From DTBU01 sp964568845 (GTDB lineage: Archaea; Thermoproteota; CALKCG01; B24): a DNA stretch of 54,775 bases. Made by a program: the position numbers and the translations under genes. This document shows, piece after piece, positions 51,962 to 54,775 of the stretch (position 1 is the stretch's first letter; every line of letters begins with the position of its first letter). A model generated the notes under the pieces. It was given only the letters and a program-made list of their open reading frames with translations. It was not told where the DNA came from and did no database searches. The stretch spans positions 1 through 54,775 of the forward strand of contig CAZMSC010000009.1 of NCBI GenBank assembly GCA_964568845.1. Reading direction: 5' to 3'.

Positions 51962-53200
51962 ATGGCTAAGTTAGCTTTGAAAGGCGGTTCAAGAGAAGCT
52001 GAAAGGCTTAGAGAGCTTGTTCCACGATGGCCAATTTACGATGAAGAGGATGAGCGGGCAGTAGTAGATGTGGTGCGTAGTAGAAAATGGTGTAGGCTTT
52101 ACTCAGGCTCTAGGGCTGAAATTTTTGAGAGGATGTTCGCTGAGTATCATCAGGCTAAGTATGGGATAGCCGTTGCAAACGGTACTGTTGCTCTCGAGCT
52201 TGCACTTAAAACGGTCGGCGTTGGCATTGGGGATGAAGTTATAGTTCCAGCTGTAACGTTTATAGCTACTGCTTCAGCCGTGAGCGAGGTTGGAGCCATA
52301 CCTGTCTTCGCAGACATAGACCCTGAAAACGCAGCTATAAGTGCGAAGTCGATCGAAGAAAATGTAACGGAGAAGACTAAAGCCGTTATAGGTGTCCACT
52401 ATGCGGGCTACCCAATAAACTTCGACGAAGTCCTCCCGGTAGTTAAAAAACATGACCTATTTCTCATAGAGGATTGCGCCCACGCCCATGGTTCTGAATG
52501 GAGGGGGCGTAAAGTCGGTGCGATTGGCCACATGGGAGGCTTCAGCCTTCAGGAGAGTAAAACGTTAACAGCCGGCGAAGGCGGTATCGTTTTAACGAAT
52601 GATGATGGGCTTGCTGAGAAGGCTAGGCTCATCCACAACATAGGTAGGGTTTTAGGGAAGCCGGGCTATATGCATTATATTCTGAGCTCAAACTACAGGC
52701 TTTCGGAGCTTCAAGCTGGGTTGCTTATATCGCAGATGAGAAGGCTCAGAGAACAGGTTGAGCTTAAACATGAGACTGGTGAGTATCTGGCTTCAAAGCT
52801 CAAGAAGATAGGGGGTGTTGAACCGCTTAAGAGGGATGAACGGATCACCAAGAGAGGCTACTACTACTTCGTGGTCAGATATTACTCTGAAGAGTTTCAA
52901 AATGTTCCGAAGGAGAAGTTTGTAGCGGCTTTAAACGCCGAAGGTGTGCCTGCTGGTGTAGGTTATGGCATGCCCCTATACAGGCAGCCGGCGTTTAAGA
53001 GGGAGAATCTTAAAGGAGTATTTCCAGATGGTTGGAAAGTACCAAACTATGAGGGTTTAAGTCTTCCAGGCGCTGAAGAATACTGCATGAGGGAGGTGAC
53101 ACTCCCGCACCAAATACTGCTCGGTGGAAAGGAAGCTGCGGATCTTATAGTAGCTGCTGTAGAGAAGATAAAGAAGAATGTTGACGAGCTTTTAGGTTGA
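51962..53200 (+). CDS. DegT/DnrJ/EryC1/StrS family PLP-dependent aminotransferase
   Basis: A 412-residue sugar aminotransferase. YGIAVANGTVALELAL near residue 70, EVIVPAVTFIATASA near residue 98, FLIEDCAHAHGSEW near residue 167 with the PLP-binding Asp, and the Schiff-base Lys200 in SLQESKTLTAGEGG are the family hallmarks. These enzymes aminate keto-sugars for surface glycans or make related amines. An AT-rich element (AAATATTAAAAT) lies about 32 bases before the ATG, and there is no ribosome site. It lies between the two DUF6785/DUF6784 genes. Confidence 0.92.
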   Translation: MAKLALKGGSREAERLRELVPRWPIYDEEDERAVVDVVRSRKWCRLYSGSRAEIFERMFAEYHQAKYGIAVANGTVALELALKTVGVGIGDEVIVPAVTFIATASAVSEVGAIPVFADIDPENAAISAKSIEENVTEKTKAVIGVHYAGYPINFDEVLPVVKKHDLFLIEDCAHAHGSEWRGRKVGAIGHMGGFSLQESKTLTAGEGGIVLTNDDGLAEKARLIHNIGRVLGKPGYMHYILSSNYRLSELQAGLLISQMRRLREQVELKHETGEYLASKLKKIGGVEPLKRDERITKRGYYYFVVRYYSEEFQNVPKEKFVAALNAEGVPAGVGYGMPLYRQPAFKRENLKGVFPDGWKVPNYEGLSLPGAEEYCMREVTLPHQILLGGKEAADLIVAAVEKIKKNVDELLG

Positions 53201-53207
53201 AGTTCCC

Positions 53208-53804
53208 CTATTTTTTAGGTTCTTTCGCAAGTCCGTACATTAGAGTTAGAAAGCCTATAGCCATAGCGGCTAATCCAATTGATAGCATTTGATTTTTAAA
53301 CGTTAATCTCTCTTCTTTAGGCTCTTCGAAGCGTCCTACAATATATCCAATCTCTAAGTTTACAGTTTTCGGGTAGCATGAGGGGTAGTTGTAGACGAGG
53401 AAGTAGTACGTGGACGTTTCATTATTCTGGATGACGTGCCTATAGTATTCTCGGTGGGACCAGGAAATGGGTTTAGATATGTTCTCCATAATTGTAACAG
53501 TACTTGGATAATCTTCTACGTCAAGCTCTTCAACCGTTTTAAATAGTTCTTTGAAGGCTTCACCAGTGTAAATCTTGAGGCCTACACACATATTTGCCCC
53601 TATACTGGCGATTATCGTGACGTTTCCCGGGAAGGTGAACTTGAGGAGTTTAGCTTCTTCACGGCTCATTTCAAACCTCTTCTTATAGAGTAAGGTTTCC
53701 AATTCAAGAGGGCGGGCTTGGGTTTCCACAGTGAGGGATGATGCGAAAAATGCTGCTCCAATAGACAGTAGTAGCAGTCCGACGATGAAAAACTGCTTAA
53801 GCAT
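53208..53804 (-). CDS. Small membrane protein with extracellular domain, unknown
   Basis: 198 residues with an N-terminal TM or signal helix (5-22), a beta-rich ectodomain, a C-terminal TM (about 170-190) and a short charged tail EPKK. The overall TM-ectodomain-TM plan is that of the mini-PA14 proteins, but the SDDG/LFLDG core is absent, so it is not counted in that family. It is convergent with the DegT gene, leaving a seven-base gap. No function can be assigned. Confidence 0.65.
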   Translation of the reverse strand: MLKQFFIVGLLLLSIGAAFFASSLTVETQARPLELETLLYKKRFEMSREEAKLLKFTFPGNVTIIASIGANMCVGLKIYTGEAFKELFKTVEELDVEDYPSTVTIMENISKPISWSHREYYRHVIQNNETSTYYFLVYNYPSCYPKTVNLEIGYIVGRFEEPKEERLTFKNQMLSIGLAAMAIGFLTLMYGLAKEPKK

Positions 53805-53882
53805 TAAATAGCCCTGCTAAAGAGAGCGGGGCGACTATACTTAAACGTTGCTTTTACAGTTAAAAAAGGAGGGGGTTTATTT

Positions 53883-54775
53883 TTAGAACGGTATGAAGAA
53901 CCTCACCGTTCCTATTAGGTAGGCTATTAGGTTTGCAAGAGCGTATCCGGCTATTCCTCCGCTTACAAAGGGTACACCGTACTCTTCGTAGGCTTTGCTA
54001 CCGCCTATGCGTAGGGTTAGGAATTTAGCTATCCAAGCCCCTAAGAAGGCATTCCACTCCCTCATCCAGTTGGGCGCCACACCCGTTGCTAGTATGAAGC
54101 CTACTGGGTGTAGAGGCCACCATATGAATCGGGCTCTTAGAAGGAATAGTACCATGACGATTATGAAGCCGGCTGCTCCAGCCTCGAACTGAAATATGGC
54201 TGGCGGAGCCTGCTCATATCTTGCGAAGTCGTTATCGCACCAGGTTGTTACTGAGCAACTGCCCCATATTGGAACTCTACCAACGCCTAGAAGGTTGATT
54301 ATCCAAACTCTAGTAGCATTTCCCACGAATATTGCGACTATACTGGCTATAGTAGTCAATATGAATATGTCTCTAAGGTTTATCTTAGCCATGTCTCCGA
54401 TCTTAAGGTTCTGTATTGTAAGGTAGGCTCCTGTTTGAACGCCGTGGGTTACGTGGTTAAGCCCCGTATGCATGAATACGTGGCTCATAACCCAGTCTGC
54501 ACTGTAAGCTTGCGGTGCCGTTGGCCATATCAGCCTTAAAGGCCAGCTCGGCCATAAGGCTCTCTCATGTATGTATCCGCATCCGCTTAGTCCTAGTACG
54601 TATGCTGCTGCTACTGTGTTTATGAATGCTCCCACTATTAGGACTGATAGTGCTGTCCCTATGCTTAATCCGGCTGAGAAGCAGAACGCCAACAGTACTA
54701 TAGCCGACAACACTATAAACATGTATATCTGCCTGTAAGTGAACGGTTCACGAGCCTCCTCAGGCGATCTACCTC
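53883..54775 (-). CDS. DUF6785/DUF6784 membrane protein, C-terminal part, truncated by the window end
   Basis: The frame stays open to the window edge: residues EEAREPFTYRQIYM precede the first ATG at 54722 and match EEAMTYRQAY of the full-length paralogue at 49887-51887. The visible part is about 297 residues, equal to the last 45 percent of that protein. It ends with the same signature (WIAKFLTLRIGGSKAYEEYG, then GTVRFFIPF against GITRFFVPF). The first exons of the protein, so to speak, lie beyond 54775, so length and start cannot be judged. Presumed transporter with unknown substrate. Confidence 0.8.
   Translation of the reverse strand, partial: GRSPEEAREPFTYRQIYMFIVLSAIVLLAFCFSAGLSIGTALSVLIVGAFINTVAAAYVLGLSGCGYIHERALWPSWPLRLIWPTAPQAYSADWVMSHVFMHTGLNHVTHGVQTGAYLTIQNLKIGDMAKINLRDIFILTTIASIVAIFVGNATRVWIINLLGVGRVPIWGSCSVTTWCDNDFARYEQAPPAIFQFEAGAAGFIIVMVLFLLRARFIWWPLHPVGFILATGVAPNWMREWNAFLGAWIAKFLTLRIGGSKAYEEYGVPFVSGGIAGYALANLIAYLIGTVRFFIPF

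Noticed and set aside
1..54775. CRISPR arrays, integron-type repeats or prophage structural genes
   Set aside because: No regularly spaced direct repeats and no capsid, terminase or tail genes were seen; only isolated integrase and TnpB remnants are present.

Overview
The window is archaeal chromosomal DNA. Archaeal or archaeal-type markers include a complete CODH/acetyl-CoA synthase gene set (cdhA, B, C, D, E), F420-dependent methylene-H4MPT reductase (mer), ribosomal proteins S24e and S27ae, a threonyl-tRNA synthetase with the archaeal N-terminal editing domain, single-domain Kae1, UPF0282, an Lhr-type helicase and a COG2521 methyltransferase. Starts are a mix of leaderless-looking ATGs about 25-30 bases after a TATA-like element and ATG/GTG/TTG starts behind Shine-Dalgarno sequences. 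The gene mix (archaeal Wood-Ljungdahl pathway without mcr in view, sugar genes, an aldehyde:ferredoxin oxidoreductase) suits a TACK archaeon of the Bathyarchaeia kind. That placement is an inference; nothing here names a taxon.

Layout. 1-5 kb: tRNA-Ala at the edge, thiL with a nucleoside hydrolase, an FGGY sugar kinase and a UPF0282 protein. 4.9-7.1 kb: a multi-cluster ferredoxin and an AOR-family tungsten oxidoreductase. 7.0-18.0 kb: the acetyl-CoA locus. A minus-strand operon cdhC-cdhD-cdhE-cooC-like ATPase-cdhD2-cdhE2 diverges from cdhA-cdhB, and a second CooC ATPase lies beyond. The corrinoid iron-sulfur protein genes are therefore present twice. 18.1-21.6 kb: a DUF89 phosphatase, a SWIM zinc-finger protein, a nuclease-like protein, and a small ORF followed by mer. 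21.7-28.3 kb: a zinc alcohol dehydrogenase, the t6A genes tsaC and kae1, a uronate isomerase-like protein, S27ae/S24e and thrS. 28.4-29.8 kb: an ABC exporter.

29.9-33.0 kb looks like a decayed mobile or defence island. It holds an integrase remnant, a compact three-gene operon (winged helix, DNA methyltransferase, unknown protein) resembling a restriction-modification system, and an internally deleted TnpB remnant. 33.1-36.0 kb carries a single-TM microprotein and an Lhr helicase. 36.0-39.4 kb is a sugar operon (Gfo/Idh oxidoreductase, fucose/arabinose isomerase-like protein, TIM-barrel isomerase).

39.8-54.8 kb is a surface and transport region. It has a secreted transglutaminase-like protein, three paralogous membrane proteins each with one PA14-like domain between two TM helices, a Yip1-like protein, anchored exoproteins, an MFS carrier, a DegT aminotransferase and two large DUF6785/DUF6784 membrane proteins. 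One of the latter runs off the window end.

Together the genes suggest a cell that makes or cleaves acetyl-CoA through H4MPT-linked C1 chemistry while also using sugars. The best candidates for something new are the second corrinoid protein pair (whose cdhD2 appears to start at CTG behind a perfect ribosome site), the mini-PA14 membrane family, and the unknown partner of the island methyltransferase.
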